From NCBI GenBank assembly GCA_913778765.1, contig CAJYXO010000116.1:124001-188000 (forward strand): a DNA stretch of 64,000 nt, read 5' to 3'. This document shows, in pieces, positions 15,703 to 26,061 of this stretch. Numbering within the stretch: position 1 is the stretch's first letter; every line of letters starts with the position of its first letter. The stretch is from an uncultured Massilia sp. (GTDB taxonomy: Bacteria > Pseudomonadota > Gammaproteobacteria > Burkholderiales > Burkholderiaceae_D). The notes below the pieces were generated by a model, which made no database searches, had not been told where the DNA came from, and saw only the letters and a program-made list of their open reading frames with translations. A program made the position numbers and the translations under genes.

Positions 15703-17493
15703 TTAGAACAGGTCTGCATCCAGCGCCAGCAGGTTCGCCGAACCCGAGCGCGCCTGGCGGATCAGCATCGCGGTTTCCGGGTACAGGCGGGCGAAGTAGA
15801 AGCGTGTGGTGGCCAGCTTGGCTTCGTAGAACTTGTCGCCGGAATCCTGCTTGGACAGCGCGATCTTCGCCATCTGCGCGAAGAAGTAGCTGAACACCAG
15901 GTGGCCGACCACGCGCAGGTAAGGCACGGCGGCGGCGCCGACTTCGTCCTGGTTCTGGAAGGCCTTCATGCCGATTTCCATGGTCAGCTTGGTGACCTTC
16001 TCGCCCAGTTCGCCCAGCGGGGTCACGAACTCGGACAGGTTCTCGTCCAGGCCGTTCTCTTCGACGAACGCCTAGATCTTCTCGCCGAAGGCGCGCAGCT
16101 TGGCACCGTTGTCCATCAGGATCTTACGGCCCAGCAGGTCCAGCGACTGCACGGTGTTCGTGCCTTCGTAGATCATGTTGATGCGGGCGTCGCGCACGTA
16201 CTGCTCCATGCCCCACTCGCTGATGTAGCCGTGGCCGCCGTACACCTGCATCGCTTCCGAGGTGGCGATCCAGCCGTTGTCGGTGATGAAGGCCTTGACG
16301 ATCGGGGTCAGCAGCGCGACTTCGCCGGCGGCTTCCTTGCGCACTTCTTCGTCCGGGTGGTTCAGTTCGCGGTCGATCTGCAGCGCCACGTAGGAAGTCA
16401 GGGCGCGCGCGCCTTCGGCATAGGCCTTGGCGGTCAGCAGCATCCGGCGCACGTCCGGGTGCACGATGATCGGATCGGCCGGCTTGCTCGGGTCCTTCGG
16501 GCCCGACAGGCTGCGCATCTGGATGCGGTCCTTCGCATACACCAGCGCGTTCTGGTAGGCGACTTCGGTCAGGCCCAGCGACTGCATGCCGACGCCCAGG
16601 CGAGCGGCGTTCATGAACACGAACATCGCGTTCAGGCCCTTGTGCGGCTGGCCGATCAGGGTGCCGACCGCGCCGTCCAGGTTCATCTGGCAGGTGGCGT
16701 TGCCGTGAATGCCCATCTTTTCTTCGATGGCGCCGCAGAAGATCGGGTTGCGCTCGCCGATCGAACCGTCGGCGTTCGGCAGGAACTTCGGCACCAGGAA
16801 CAGCGAGATGCCCTTCGAGCCTTCCGGTGCGTCCGGCAGGCGTGCCAGCACCAGGTGGACGATGTTTTCGGCCATGTCGTGCTCGCCGGCCGAAATGAAG
16901 ATCTTCGAGCCGGTGATCTTGTACGTGCCGTCGGCTTGCGGCTCGGCCTTCGAGCGCAGCAGGCCCAGGTCGGTGCCGCAGTGGGCTTCGGTCAGGCACA
17001 TGGTGCCGGTCCATTCGCCGGTCGCCAGCTTCGGCAGGTAGAACTTCTTCTGGTCGTCGGTGCCGTGCTCCTTCAGGCACTCGTAGGCGCCGTGCGACAG
17101 GCCCGGGTACATCGACCAGGCCTGGTTCGACGAATTCAGCATCTCGTAGAAGGAGTTGTTCAGCGCCACCGGCAGGCCCTGGCCGCCGTATTCCGGATCG
17201 CAGGCGAGTGCGGCCCAGCCGCCTTCGACATACTGTTTATACGCTTCCTTGAAACCCTTCGGCGTGGTCACGGTCTTGCTGGCGGCGTCGAAGCGGCAGC
17301 CTTCGCGGTCGCCGGAGTGGTTCAGCGGGAACAGCACTTCCTGCGTGAATTTCGCGCCTTCCTCGAGCACCTGGTTGATGATGTCGGCGTCGATTTCCTG
17401 GTACGCCGGCAGGTTCTTGAACTCCTCGGTGACGTTCAGGAATTCATGCAGAACGAACTGCATATCCCGGATTGGCGCGACGTACTGACCCAT
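15703..17493 (-). pseudogene. acyl-CoA dehydrogenase gene interrupted by an in-frame TAG
   Basis: The frame spans 597 codons, right for FadE-type dehydrogenases of about 596 residues, but codon 474 is TAG (16074-16072). Before it lie the complete catalytic region: MCLTEAHCGTDLGLL, ITGSKIFISAGEHD, the helical YGGHGYISEWGMEQYVRDARI and IYEGTNTVQSLDLLGRKIL. Immediately after it the same frame resumes as AFVEENGLDENLSEF and 107 further recognisable residues (VGHLVFSYFFAQMAKIAL). A single C-to-T change turning CAG (Gln) into TAG explains it. It could be a true nonsense mutation, suppressed, or a sequencing error. The truncated product would lack the C-terminal helical domain. Confidence 0.85.
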
Positions 17494-17525
17494 GTTGTTC
17501 TCCTACGAAGGTGGATGTGTGATGT

Positions 17526-18128
17526 TTATTTAGCGGGATTGCGGTAATTCTCGATCAGGCGCGCGAAGCCGCGGTGCGCGCGGTCGACGGCGCCGGGGAT
17601 GCGCAGGAAGCGCGCATCGTGGTGCACTGCGAGCACCAGGCCGTACATCTCGTAGACCAGCTGCTGCGGATCGGTGTCTAGCTTCAGGTCGCCGCAGTCG
17701 ACGGCCTGCTGGGCGCAGCGCACCAGGGCGCTCTGCCAGATCTGCACCATGCCGACCAGCTCGTCGCGGATCGGGCCCGGACGGTCGTCGTATTCGACGG
17801 CGCCGCTGATATAGATGCAGCCGGAGGCGATTTCGACCGACACGCGCTTGAGCCAGAGGTTGAACATCGCCTCCAGGCGCGGCAGGCCGCGCGGCTCGCG
17901 CACGCTGGGCACGAACACTTCCTGTTCGAAGCGGCGGTGGTAGAGCTTCAGCACTTCGATCTGCAGGTCTTCGCGCGAGCCGAAGTGGGCGAACACGCCC
18001 GACTTGCTCATGTTCATGCGGTCGGCCAGCAGGCCGATCGTGAGTCCCTCGAGGCCGTCGCGGCTGGCGAGTTCGAGCGCAACGTCGAGAATCGCTGCAC
18101 GCGTCATCTCGCCCTTGCGCATGACCAT
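17526..18128 (-). CDS. TetR family regulator of the beta-oxidation cluster
   Basis: 200 residues. The N-terminal helix-turn-helix is clear (TRAAILDVALELASRDGLEGLTIGLLADRMNMSKSGVFAHFGSREDL). The C-terminal part is an all-helical ligand domain resembling TetR_C-type effector domains. It is the first gene of the minus-strand run that continues, 32 bp on, into the acyl-CoA dehydrogenase, so a role as acyl-CoA-responsive repressor of this cluster is inferred. Two in-frame ATG codons (18128, 18122) are possible starts; neither has a convincing ribosome binding site. A strong promoter and inverted repeat lie upstream. Confidence 0.88.
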   Translation of the reverse strand: MVMRKGEMTRAAILDVALELASRDGLEGLTIGLLADRMNMSKSGVFAHFGSREDLQIEVLKLYHRRFEQEVFVPSVREPRGLPRLEAMFNLWLKRVSVEIASGCIYISGAVEYDDRPGPIRDELVGMVQIWQSALVRCAQQAVDCGDLKLDTDPQQLVYEMYGLVLAVHHDARFLRIPGAVDRAHRGFARLIENYRNPAK

Positions 18129-18142
18129 GGATTTGGCTGAAG

Positions 18143-18199
18143 TAGTAATACGAGACCCCCGCTTGAATCGAGAAAAAAATCCGAACGCTCGTACTATTA
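18143..18199. promoter_or_regulatory. candidate TetR operator pair (inverted repeat)
   Basis: TAGTAATACGAG at 18143-18154 and CTCGTACTATTA at 18188-18199 are inverted copies matching at 10 of 12 positions. The distal arm overlaps the -10 box of the TetR gene promoter and the proximal arm lies in its untranslated leader, the layout expected for autoregulation. Confidence 0.5.
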
Positions 18200-18221
18200 T
18201 CTACCAGCCTCGAAATGTCAA
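18194..18221 (-). promoter_or_regulatory. sigma-70 promoter of the TetR-acyl-CoA dehydrogenase unit
   Basis: Minus strand: TTGACA (18221-18216), 16-bp spacer, TAATAG (18199-18194), 66 bp upstream of the TetR start. Confidence 0.65.
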
Positions 18222-18244
18222 ACGGGAAGTTTAGAGTTGGCGTT

Positions 18245-18630
<386 letters not shown>

Positions 18631-18634
<4 letters not shown>

Positions 18635-19791
18635 GCATAGCCTATCGTAAAAATCCGCATCGTCAGTTTATACAAAAGATAGGCCGCTTCGTGTCCGGTG
18701 CGGCGCACCCAACTGAGTTGCTTCAAATCATCCAGGCCGACCGGGACGCCGTCGGCGATGCCGCCCTCGATCTGGGCCGCCATGCTGGAAGCGAAGCGGG
18801 CATCGCGCACCACCACGTTCGCCTCCTGGTTCACAAACAGGGACAGGCCGTCGCAATTGCTGGAGCCGACCGTGGCCCAATCGTCGTCGACCACCGCCAC
18901 CTTGGCATGCAGCTGGGTCTTGCGGTACTCGACGATGCGCACGCCGGCCGCCAGCAGCTGCGGATAGAAGGAGTTCGCCACCGCGTCCTGCATGCGGAAT
19001 TCGCCGACGCCGATCAGCAGGCAGACGTCGACCCCGCGCTGCGCCGCCTGCGCCAGCGCCTGGCGGAACTTGCGCCCCGGCGCGAAGTACGGCGTGGCCA
19101 TCAGCACCCGCTTGCGCGCGCGGCCGATCGCCTGCAGGTAGGTGCGCTGGATGGTACGGCGGTTCCGCAGGTTGTCGCGCACCACGAAGCCGGCGCGCAT
19201 CGGACGCTCGCCCAGCCCCGGCGCCTGCTTGCGGGTTTCGCGGAACAGGTGGTAGCGGTGCTTGATGTTCAGGTGGCCGGCGCGCGTCCACTGGGCCTGC
19301 GATTCGCGGTGGATGCGCTCGACCAGCGGCCCGCGCACGCGCACCGCGAAGTCCCAGCGCGGCGCCGGCAGCTTCGCATACGGCGCATAGTCGTGGTGCC
19401 AGTCGTCGTTGGTATTGATGCCGCCGACGAAGGCGGTCTCGCCATCGACCACGCAGATCTTGCGGTGGCTGCGCGCGGCGCCGCGCTTGAACCAGGGGTT
19501 GAACATGCGGTAGTGCACGCAATGCTGGGCGAACTCCTCGCCCAGCCGGCAGCAGTCGTGGCGGCCGGTACCGAACCAGTCGACCAGCACGCGCACCTTG
19601 ACGTCGCGCTTGGCGGCGCGGATCAAAGCGTCGGTGACGGCGCGCGCGGTGTCGTCATTGGCGTAGATATAGGTTTCGTACAGGATCTCCTGCTTGGCCG
19701 AATCGATCGCGGCCAGCAGTTCCTTGAAATAGCCGCCGCCGCTTTCCAGCAGCTTGACGTCGTTGTTGGCGACGTAGGGAACCGTACGCAT
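18631..19791 (-). CDS. clsB: cardiolipin synthase B-type phospholipase D family protein
   Basis: 386 residues with two HxKx4D motifs, at His109 (SHRKICVVD) and His295 (LHAKVAVVD), each followed by the usual GG/GS-N. This two-HKD layout without an N-terminal membrane anchor fits ClsB, which makes cardiolipin from phosphatidylglycerol and phosphatidylethanolamine. It follows the EEP-family gene after 6 bp, as clsB follows ybhP in enterobacteria, and overlaps hslR by 4 bp. Confidence 0.9.
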
Positions 19792-19797
19792 GGCAGG

Positions 19798-20616
19798 TCA
19801 GGACAACTGCAGGTTGGCGACGATCGGCGCGTGGTCCGACAGTTTGGCCCATTGCGGCCCGTGCATGACTTCCGCGTGCTCGACCTTGAAGCCGCGCACG
19901 TAGATGCGGTCCAGGCGGAACCACGGCATGGCGGCCGGGAAGGTCCGCGCCGGCACCAGGCGCCGTTCGCGGCCAGCCACGCTGCGCACCATCTGGCCGA
20001 TCTTCGAGGCGCCCCGCTCCAGTTCGTCGAACACCTCGACCACCCCGAGCTTGACACGCAGGCAATCGCTCAGGGTATTGCGCCAGTCGTTGAAGTCGCC
20101 GGCGATGATGACCGGCTCGCCGTTCGGCGCCGAGTCGTGCACGGCATTGATGAGGGCATCGGTCTGGCGCCGGCGGCTGCCTTCGAACAGGCCCAGGTGC
20201 ACCACGTAGCAGTGCACGTTCCCGACCGGCGTTTCCAGCACGCAGTGCAGGATGCCGCGCTGTTCATAGGCATGGTCCGAGACGTCGTGGTTGTGCTGGT
20301 TGGCGATCGGGTAGCAGGACAGCAGCGCATTGCCATGATGGCCATGGTCGTACACCGCGTTCATGCCGTAGGCGGCATGCAGCGACTCGCCCGCGAAGAA
20401 CTCGTGCTGGGCGGTGTCCGGCCAGTGGTGATGCGGACTGCGCACTTTCTCGCCATAGCGCGCCTGGTAGCGGTCATGCCGGCCCTGCACTTCCTGCAGG
20501 AACACGACATTCGCATCGAACATGCCGATGGCCTTCTTCAAGGCCAGCACACGCGGCGTACTGCGAAAGGACGAGACGCCTTTATGGATGTTGTAGGTCG
20601 CAACACGAATTTTCAT
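19798..20616 (-). CDS. endonuclease/exonuclease/phosphatase family protein (YbhP-like)
   Basis: 272 residues of the EEP superfamily. Motifs in order: VATYNIHKG (Asn), VVFLQEVQGR (metal-binding Glu), CYVVHLGLFEGSRRRQ, PVIIAGDFNDWRNT (catalytic Asp/Asn), FRLDRIYVRG and LSDHAPIVANL (catalytic Asp-His). Together they define a metal-dependent phosphodiesterase. Its position directly upstream of clsB parallels E. coli ybhP-clsB, hinting at lipid or phosphoinositide-like substrates, but this is context only. Confidence 0.88.
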   Translation of the reverse strand: MKIRVATYNIHKGVSSFRSTPRVLALKKAIGMFDANVVFLQEVQGRHDRYQARYGEKVRSPHHHWPDTAQHEFFAGESLHAAYGMNAVYDHGHHGNALLSCYPIANQHNHDVSDHAYEQRGILHCVLETPVGNVHCYVVHLGLFEGSRRRQTDALINAVHDSAPNGEPVIIAGDFNDWRNTLSDCLRVKLGVVEVFDELERGASKIGQMVRSVAGRERRLVPARTFPAAMPWFRLDRIYVRGFKVEHAEVMHGPQWAKLSDHAPIVANLQLS

Positions 20617-20684
20617 GGGAACATTTTAACCCCATCATTCCGTGTTCTTCCGTCAAGCGCGCCAATCGTGCGGCGCGCCAAAGC

Positions 20685-20873
20685 TCAAATACTCATCGCG
20701 GGCAGGGAGCTTCCAGCGGGGGTGCGGTTTTCCGCCGGCACCGGGTCGCGGTAGACGGGGTTGGTGCGCAGCGGACCGGTCAGACGCAGACCGTTCAGCA
20801 ATTCAATGCACAGATAATCTTCGTCGACGACGCTGACGTCTTTTACTTTCTGCTCGTGCACGCGTTCGCTCAT
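20685..20873 (-). CDS. 62-residue hypothetical protein
   Basis: The ATG at 20873 is preceded by GGAGG at the right distance, and a TTGACA promoter lies 62 bp further upstream, which argues that this small frame is real. The protein is charged at the N-terminus (MSERVHEQKVKDVSVVDEDY), has a short beta-like YLCIELLNGLRLTG segment and ends Pro/Ala-rich. No domain is recognised. It is monocistronic, between the EEP gene and the diguanylate cyclase. Confidence 0.6.
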   Translation of the reverse strand: MSERVHEQKVKDVSVVDEDYLCIELLNGLRLTGPLRTNPVYRDPVPAENRTPAGSSLPAMSI

Positions 20874-20934
20874 AGTTCCTCCAGTAGCCTCGTTGGACAT
20901 TGCAAAACGAAAATTCGCCTTAGGCGACTCGTTG

Positions 20935-20963
20935 ACCTTAATCAAATCGTTTCCCAGTGTCAA
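20935..20963 (-). promoter_or_regulatory. promoter of the 62-residue protein gene
   Basis: Minus strand: TTGACA (20963-20958), 17-bp spacer, TAAGGT (20940-20935). The leader contains the 11-bp palindrome CGCCTTAGGCG. The rest of the gap to 21154 is AT-rich with no other clear signal. Confidence 0.5.
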
Positions 20964-21154
20964 ACAAACGAATCTATTGTGCTTACATATTTTTACAAAA
21001 CTTAATTCCGTTGATACATGGCGTTTGTAGATGCCAGCTGACATCGCGCCAGGAATCTGCCTAAGCAAATTTTTGATGAAAGAAGCTGCTTGTCATGCAT
21101 ATGCAACAAATTGTCGAGAATTTGTAGGATATTTATTTCTCGATGGCTACAAAA

Positions 21155-22843
21155 TCAGGTGTTAGCCGCCGCCACTACGCGGTTCCGCCCTTCCCGCTTG
21201 GCCTTGTACAAGGCCTTGTCGGCGGCCCAGAACAGGCTCTCGGCATCCGGACCGTGTTTTGGATATTCGGCAACGCCGAACGAGGCCGTGATGACGTCGG
21301 CGCCGGCGCCGTCATGCATCGGCGGGGCGCCGGCGATATCGGCGCGCAGCGCTTCCGCGCGCCGGGCCGCGTCTTCCTGCATGCAGTCCGGCATCAGGAT
21401 CACCAGCTCTTCGCCGCCGTAGCGGCAGGCGACGTCGCAGTCGCGGATCGATTGCCGCACCAGCTGGGCAATGGCGCGCAGGACGGCGTCGCCGGCGGCA
21501 TGGCCGAAACCGTCGTTGACGCGCTTGAAGTGGTCGACGTCGAGCACCACCAGCGACAGCGGCGCCGCCATGCGCCGCGAGCGCGCCAGCTCGCGCTTGA
21601 GGGTCTCGTCGAAATAGCGGCGGTTGAACAGGCCGGTGAGCGGGTCCAGCACCGACTGGCGGCGCAGCGATTCGCGCAGCCGGGCGTTGCCGAGCGCCAG
21701 CGCGAGCTGCTCGCCCACCGTGACGGCCAGCCGCTCCTGCTCCTCGCGCACGCTGCGCTCGTGCGCCAGGCCTTCCAGATGGATCATGCCGACCAGTTCT
21801 TCGTGCGTGACCAGTGGGATGCACAGGCGCGCGGCATGGTCTTCATCGCCGGCGCGGTTGCGGTAATGGCCGCAGCCGGGTTCGTCGTAGCCGGTGGTCC
21901 GGTAGCGGGCGCCGTGGCGCAGGGCCCAACAATCGTCCAGGCCGACTTTCTCCGGCTGGCTCGAGGTATCGCCCCATTGCGCCAGCCGGCACAGCGTTGT
22001 TTCTCCATTGCACAGTGCAAAGAAGGTACCGCCAACGCCGGGCAGCAGCCTGGTGAACCCGCGCGCCACGGCGGGGCCGGTATCCTGGCTGGATGGCAGC
22101 GCTTCGATCGCGCGCAGCATCCCGGCGACGGTGCGGAGTTCGCGGTTGTGGCGGCCGCTCAGCTCGACCGCTTCGGCCAGCTGCCCCGCCTTCTGTTCGA
22201 GCTGGCGGGCGGTCTGCTTGCGTTCGCGCAGCATGCGCGCCAGGACGATCAGCAAGGCCCCCAGCGCGCAGATATTGATGAGAGTGGCGCCGAGGCTGAA
22301 GGCGAACGAGCGGCTGGCGCCCGCCAGCATCTCGGTACGCAGGCGGTCGCGCCGCGCCTCGGTGCGCGCCTGCTGGATGCCGATCAGGCGGCGCAGCTCG
22401 TCCATGTAGGCCTTGCCGCGCATCGAACTGACCACCTTCTCGGTGCTGGCGAAGCCGGCGGTGCGCCGCATGGCGACGGTTTCGTCGAGCTCGGCAAGCT
22501 TGAGCTCGGCAACGCGGGCGATGCGCCAGATATCGGCCCGTTCGGCATCGCTGCGTGCATTCCCCTTCGCTACCCGGATGGCCGCCGGCAGTCGCTGCTC
22601 GGCCTCATAGTACGGATGGAGAAAGTTTTCGTTCCCCGTGATAATGAAGCCGCGCTGGCCGGTTTCGGCATCGCGCAGTGCATTGAGGATATTGTCCAGA
22701 CGCTGCTGCTGCTCCAGTTCCGAGCGCAGTACCTGCATGCTGGCCGTGGTCGATCGGTGCAGCCAGAAAGGCACGGCGGCCACCAGCGTCATCACGAGGA
22801 AGACGGTCAGGGCGACAAACTGGATGTGCTTTTGACTGCGCAT
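21155..22843 (-). CDS. membrane diguanylate cyclase, CHASE3-GAF-GGDEF
   Basis: 562 residues. A membrane segment at about 9-28, a CHASE3 periplasmic sensor with its hallmark [18 protein letters not shown], a second membrane segment near 190-215, a GAF-like domain (about 240-395) and a C-terminal GGDEF domain ([50 protein letters not shown]). The active-site GGEEL is intact, and RDCD five residues upstream is a product-inhibition I-site, so it should make c-di-GMP and be feedback regulated. The signals sensed are unknown. Confidence 0.92.
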   Translation of the reverse strand: MRSQKHIQFVALTVFLVMTLVAAVPFWLHRSTTASMQVLRSELEQQQRLDNILNALRDAETGQRGFIITGNENFLHPYYEAEQRLPAAIRVAKGNARSDAERADIWRIARVAELKLAELDETVAMRRTAGFASTEKVVSSMRGKAYMDELRRLIGIQQARTEARRDRLRTEMLAGASRSFAFSLGATLINICALGALLIVLARMLRERKQTARQLEQKAGQLAEAVELSGRHNRELRTVAGMLRAIEALPSSQDTGPAVARGFTRLLPGVGGTFFALCNGETTLCRLAQWGDTSSQPEKVGLDDCWALRHGARYRTTGYDEPGCGHYRNRAGDEDHAARLCIPLVTHEELVGMIHLEGLAHERSVREEQERLAVTVGEQLALALGNARLRESLRRQSVLDPLTGLFNRRYFDETLKRELARSRRMAAPLSLVVLDVDHFKRVNDGFGHAAGDAVLRAIAQLVRQSIRDCDVACRYGGEELVILMPDCMQEDAARRAEALRADIAGAPPMHDGAGADVITASFGVAEYPKHGPDAESLFWAADKALYKAKREGRNRVVAAANT

Positions 22844-22980
22844 GCGACGTTCGGAAGAATTCCTTTACTCAAAAGGCAAGCGAACATAGCATAGATTTTG
22901 AACAGCACGATTGCGGTCGCAATTTTCGGAAGATTCCCACCGCAAATTTACGAATAATCCGATGCCAAAAAGCTGGAAAC

Positions 22981-23442
22981 TCACACTTTGTTACATGGGA
23001 AGTGACGCGGCAACTGCAGGATCGCCTCCGCGTTCGAGCTCGAGAAGCAGCGGTCGGCCGCCTCCAGCAGCGGCAGCCAGGCGTATTGCAGGTGCTCGCG
23101 TGGCGCCAGTGTGATGGGAATGTCGCGCGGCACGCAGACGGAAAACACGTGCTCGGTATTGTGGGTGATGCCGGGCGCATAGCGATGGCGCCAGGTTGCA
23201 TAGATCTCGTAGACGTTCGACAGGCGCCAGTCCTGCAGGCGGATGGTCTCGCCATCGGCGGCGATGCCGGTTTCCTCGAACAGCTCGCGGGCCGCGGTTT
23301 CCAACAAGGGCTCGTCGACGCGGTCGAGCGAGCCGGTGACGGATTGCCAGAAGCCGGGCCGGTCGGCACGCTCGATCAGCAGCACGTCGAGGTCGGCGGT
23401 GTGGATGACGACGAGGACGGATTCGGGGATTTTGTGGGGCAT
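22981..23442 (-). CDS. nudB: dihydroneopterin triphosphate diphosphatase (Nudix)
   Basis: 153 residues from the ATG at 23442; the upstream in-frame extension runs towards a REP element. The Nudix box lies at residues 37-60 (GSLDRVDEPLLETAARELFE onwards), with one more residue than the classic spacing between Gly and the first Glu. WQSVTGS and the EHLQYAWLPLLEA tail resemble NudB/FolQ, which removes pyrophosphate from dihydroneopterin triphosphate in folate synthesis. The aspS-nudB order is common in betaproteobacteria. Confidence 0.85.
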   Translation of the reverse strand: MPHKIPESVLVVIHTADLDVLLIERADRPGFWQSVTGSLDRVDEPLLETAARELFEETGIAADGETIRLQDWRLSNVYEIYATWRHRYAPGITHNTEHVFSVCVPRDIPITLAPREHLQYAWLPLLEAADRCFSSSNAEAILQLPRHFPCNKV

Positions 23443-23466
23443 GGCGCTTATTGTAGCGCCCAAAAA

Positions 23467-23554
23467 CGTCGTCCCCGCGAAGGCGGGGACCCAAGTTTGC
23501 CAGCGTTTCGTTATCGCACGCAGAACTTGGGTCCCCGCCTACGCGGGGACGACG
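23467..23554. repeat. REP-like bipartite palindrome, copy 3
   Basis: Arms CGTCGTCCCCGCGAAGGCGG and CCCCGCCTACGCGGGGACG flank a spacer that shares GCACGCAGAACTTGGG with the copy at 131. It fills the gap between the aspS stop and nudB start. Confidence 0.85.
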
Positions 23555-23571
23555 TGCTACTGCTGACTTCC

Positions 23572-25377
23572 TTACGCCACCTTCGGCTGCTCGTTACGCA
23601 GACGGATATGCAGTTCCTTCAACTGCTTCTCGTCGACTTCCGACGGCGCATTGGTCAACAGGTCCTGCGCGCGCTGGGTCTTCGGGAAGGCGATCACGTC
23701 GCGGATCGACTCGGAGCCGGTCATCAGCGTGATCAGGCGGTCCAGGCCGAAGGCCAGGCCACCGTGCGGCGGCGCGCCGTACTGCAGGGCGTCCAGCAGG
23801 AAGCCGAACTTCAGCTGGGCTTCTTCGGCATCGATCTTCAGGGCGCGGAACACCTTGCTCTGGACTTCTTCGCGGTGGATACGGATCGAGCCGCCGCCCA
23901 GTTCCCAGCCGTTCAGGACCATGTCGTAGGCCTTGGCGACGCAGGCGCCCGGGTTGGTCTCGAGCATGTCTTCGTGGCCGTCCTTCGGTGCGGTGAACGG
24001 GTGGTGGGTGGCGTTCCAGCGGTCGCCTTCCTCGTCGTACTCGAACATCGGGAAGTCGATGACCCACAGCGGCGCCCAGCGGTCGTCGAACAGGCCGGCC
24101 TTCTTGCCGAATTCCGAGTGGCCGATCTTCACGCGCAGCGCGCCGATCGCATCGTTCACGACCTTGGCCTTGTCGGCGCCGAAGAAGATCAGGTCGCCGT
24201 CTTCGGCGCCGGTCAATTCCAGCACCTTGGACAGGACTTCATCCGAGATGTTCTTCACGATCGGCGACTGCAGACCGTCGCGGCCCTTGGCCTTCTCGTT
24301 GACCTTGATATAGGCCAGGCCCTTGGCGCCGTAGATGGCGACGAACTGGGTGTACGCGTCGATTTCCGAACGCGGCATCGAACCGCCCTGCGGCACGCGC
24401 ATGCCGACCACGCGGCCGCCGGCCATGTTGGCGGCGCTGTTGAAGACCTTGAATTCGACGGTCTTCATCAGTTCGGTCAGGTCGGTGAACTCCAGCTTGA
24501 CGCGCATGTCCGGCTTGTCCGAGCCGTAGGAGCCCATCGCGGTGGCGAAGTCCATCACCGGGAACGGGTTCGGCAGGTCGATGCCGGCGGCGTTCTTGAA
24601 GACGACGCGCATCATGTCTTCGAACAGGTCACGGATTTCCTGCTCGGTCAGGAACGAGGTCTCGCAGTCGATCTGGGTGAATTCCGGCTGGCGGTCGGCG
24701 CGCAGGTCTTCGTCGCGGAAGCACTTGGTGATCTGGTAGTAGCGGTCGAAGTTCGACACCATCAGCAGCTGCTTGAACAGCTGCGGCGACTGCGGCAGCG
24801 CGAAGAAGTTGCCCGGGTTGACGCGCGACGGCACCAGGTAGTCGCGCGCGCCTTCCGGGGTCGACTTGGTCAGCATCGGGGTTTCGATGTCGATGAAGCC
24901 CAGGTTGTCCAGGTACTTGCGGACTTCCATCGAGACTTTATAACGCAGGCGCAGGTTGTGCTGCATCTGCTGGCGGCGCAGGTCGAGCACGCGGTGCGTC
25001 AGGCGGGTGGTTTCCGACAGGTTGTCGTCGTCCAGCTGGAAAGGCACCGGCACCGACGGGTTCAGCACTTCCAGGCTGGTGGTGTTGATCTCGATCTTGC
25101 CCGACTTCAGGTTGGCGTTGGCGGTGCCCTCCAGGCGGTTCACGACGGTGCCGGTGACGCGCAGGCAGTACTCGTTGCGCACGTGCTCGGCGGCCTTGAA
25201 GACGTCCGCATTGTCGGGGTGGCAGACGACCTGCACCAGGCCTTCACGGTCGCGCAGGTCGATGAAGATGACCCCGCCGTGGTCGCGGCGGCGGTGCACC
25301 CAGCCGCACAGGCTGACGGTTTGGCCTAGCAGCTCTTCGGTCACGAGGCCGCAGTAGTTGGTACGCATGGAGGACAT
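23572..25377 (-). CDS. aspS: aspartyl-tRNA synthetase
   Basis: 601 residues, the usual size of bacterial AspRS. The N-terminal OB-fold anticodon-binding domain ([35 protein letters not shown]) is followed by the class II catalytic core (motif 2 [21 protein letters not shown]), a GAD insertion domain and motif 3 ([15 protein letters not shown]). It charges tRNA-Asp in the cytoplasm. Two ATG codons (25377, 25368) could start it. It lies in the conserved run fmdB-DUF502-aspS-nudB on the minus strand. Confidence 0.97.
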   Translation of the reverse strand: MSSMRTNYCGLVTEELLGQTVSLCGWVHRRRDHGGVIFIDLRDREGLVQVVCHPDNADVFKAAEHVRNEYCLRVTGTVVNRLEGTANANLKSGKIEINTTSLEVLNPSVPVPFQLDDDNLSETTRLTHRVLDLRRQQMQHNLRLRYKVSMEVRKYLDNLGFIDIETPMLTKSTPEGARDYLVPSRVNPGNFFALPQSPQLFKQLLMVSNFDRYYQITKCFRDEDLRADRQPEFTQIDCETSFLTEQEIRDLFEDMMRVVFKNAAGIDLPNPFPVMDFATAMGSYGSDKPDMRVKLEFTDLTELMKTVEFKVFNSAANMAGGRVVGMRVPQGGSMPRSEIDAYTQFVAIYGAKGLAYIKVNEKAKGRDGLQSPIVKNISDEVLSKVLELTGAEDGDLIFFGADKAKVVNDAIGALRVKIGHSEFGKKAGLFDDRWAPLWVIDFPMFEYDEEGDRWNATHHPFTAPKDGHEDMLETNPGACVAKAYDMVLNGWELGGGSIRIHREEVQSKVFRALKIDAEEAQLKFGFLLDALQYGAPPHGGLAFGLDRLITLMTGSESIRDVIAFPKTQRAQDLLTNAPSEVDEKQLKELHIRLRNEQPKVA

Positions 25378-25440
25378 AGTTTTTCGATCCAGGTTGGTTA
25401 TTCGGTGCCTGCTGCCAGGCGTTCGATTCTTGCTATCTTT

Positions 25441-26061
25441 TTATTCCGCGGCGACGGGGCGCTTCGCAGCTTCCGCCTCGAGCGTTTCCGCGGGCGCGAC
25501 GACGCCCATCGACACGATGTACTTCAGGGCCGCGTCGACCGTCATGTCCAGTTCGACGACCCGGCTGCGTTCCATCATCAGGAAGAAGCCGGAGGTCGGA
25601 TTCGGGGTGGTCGGCACGTACACGCTCACGTAGTCGCCCACCAGGTGGTTCTTCACGTCGCCGCCCGGCACGCCGGTCAGGAAGGCGATCGTGTACGAGT
25701 TCTCGTGCGGGTAAGGGATCAGGACCGCTTTGCGGAACGCATTGCCCGAGGACGAGAACAGGGTGTCGGACACCTGCTTGACGCTGCCGTAGATCGAATT
25801 CACGACCGGGATGCGGTTCAGCAGGCGTTCCCACAGGCGCACGAACCACTTGCCGACCAGGTTATTGGTCAGCACGCCGGTCAGGAACACGATCGCCAGC
25901 GTGATGATCGCGCCCAGCCCGGGGATGTAGGTGCGCGGCTGCCATTCGCTCGGCACCAGCACCAGCGACTGGTCCAGCGTGCCGATCACGAAGTTGAGCA
26001 CCCAGGCGGTGATCGCCAGGGGCACCAGGACCAGCGCGCCGGTGATGAAATATTTACGCAT
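25441..26061 (-). CDS. DUF502 inner-membrane protein
   Basis: 206 residues from the ATG at 26061, which overlaps the fmdB-type gene by 8 bp. Two membrane helices (ITGALVLVPLAITAWVLNFVIG and YIPGLGAIITLAIVFLTGVL) precede a conserved cytoplasmic domain with the DUF502 features NRIPVVNSIYGSVKQVSDTL, VLIPYPHENSYTIAFLTG and YVPTTPNPTSGFFLMM. Function is unknown. Its position before aspS is conserved in related genomes. Confidence 0.88.
   Translation of the reverse strand: MRKYFITGALVLVPLAITAWVLNFVIGTLDQSLVLVPSEWQPRTYIPGLGAIITLAIVFLTGVLTNNLVGKWFVRLWERLLNRIPVVNSIYGSVKQVSDTLFSSSGNAFRKAVLIPYPHENSYTIAFLTGVPGGDVKNHLVGDYVSVYVPTTPNPTSGFFLMMERSRVVELDMTVDAALKYIVSMGVVAPAETLEAEAAKRPVAAE

Noticed and set aside
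15703-16026. Separate small gene of 107 residues downstream of the acyl-CoA dehydrogenase
   Set aside because: It is in the same frame as the dehydrogenase, begins within its C-terminal domain and has no ribosome binding site, so it is the remainder of one gene interrupted by TAG.
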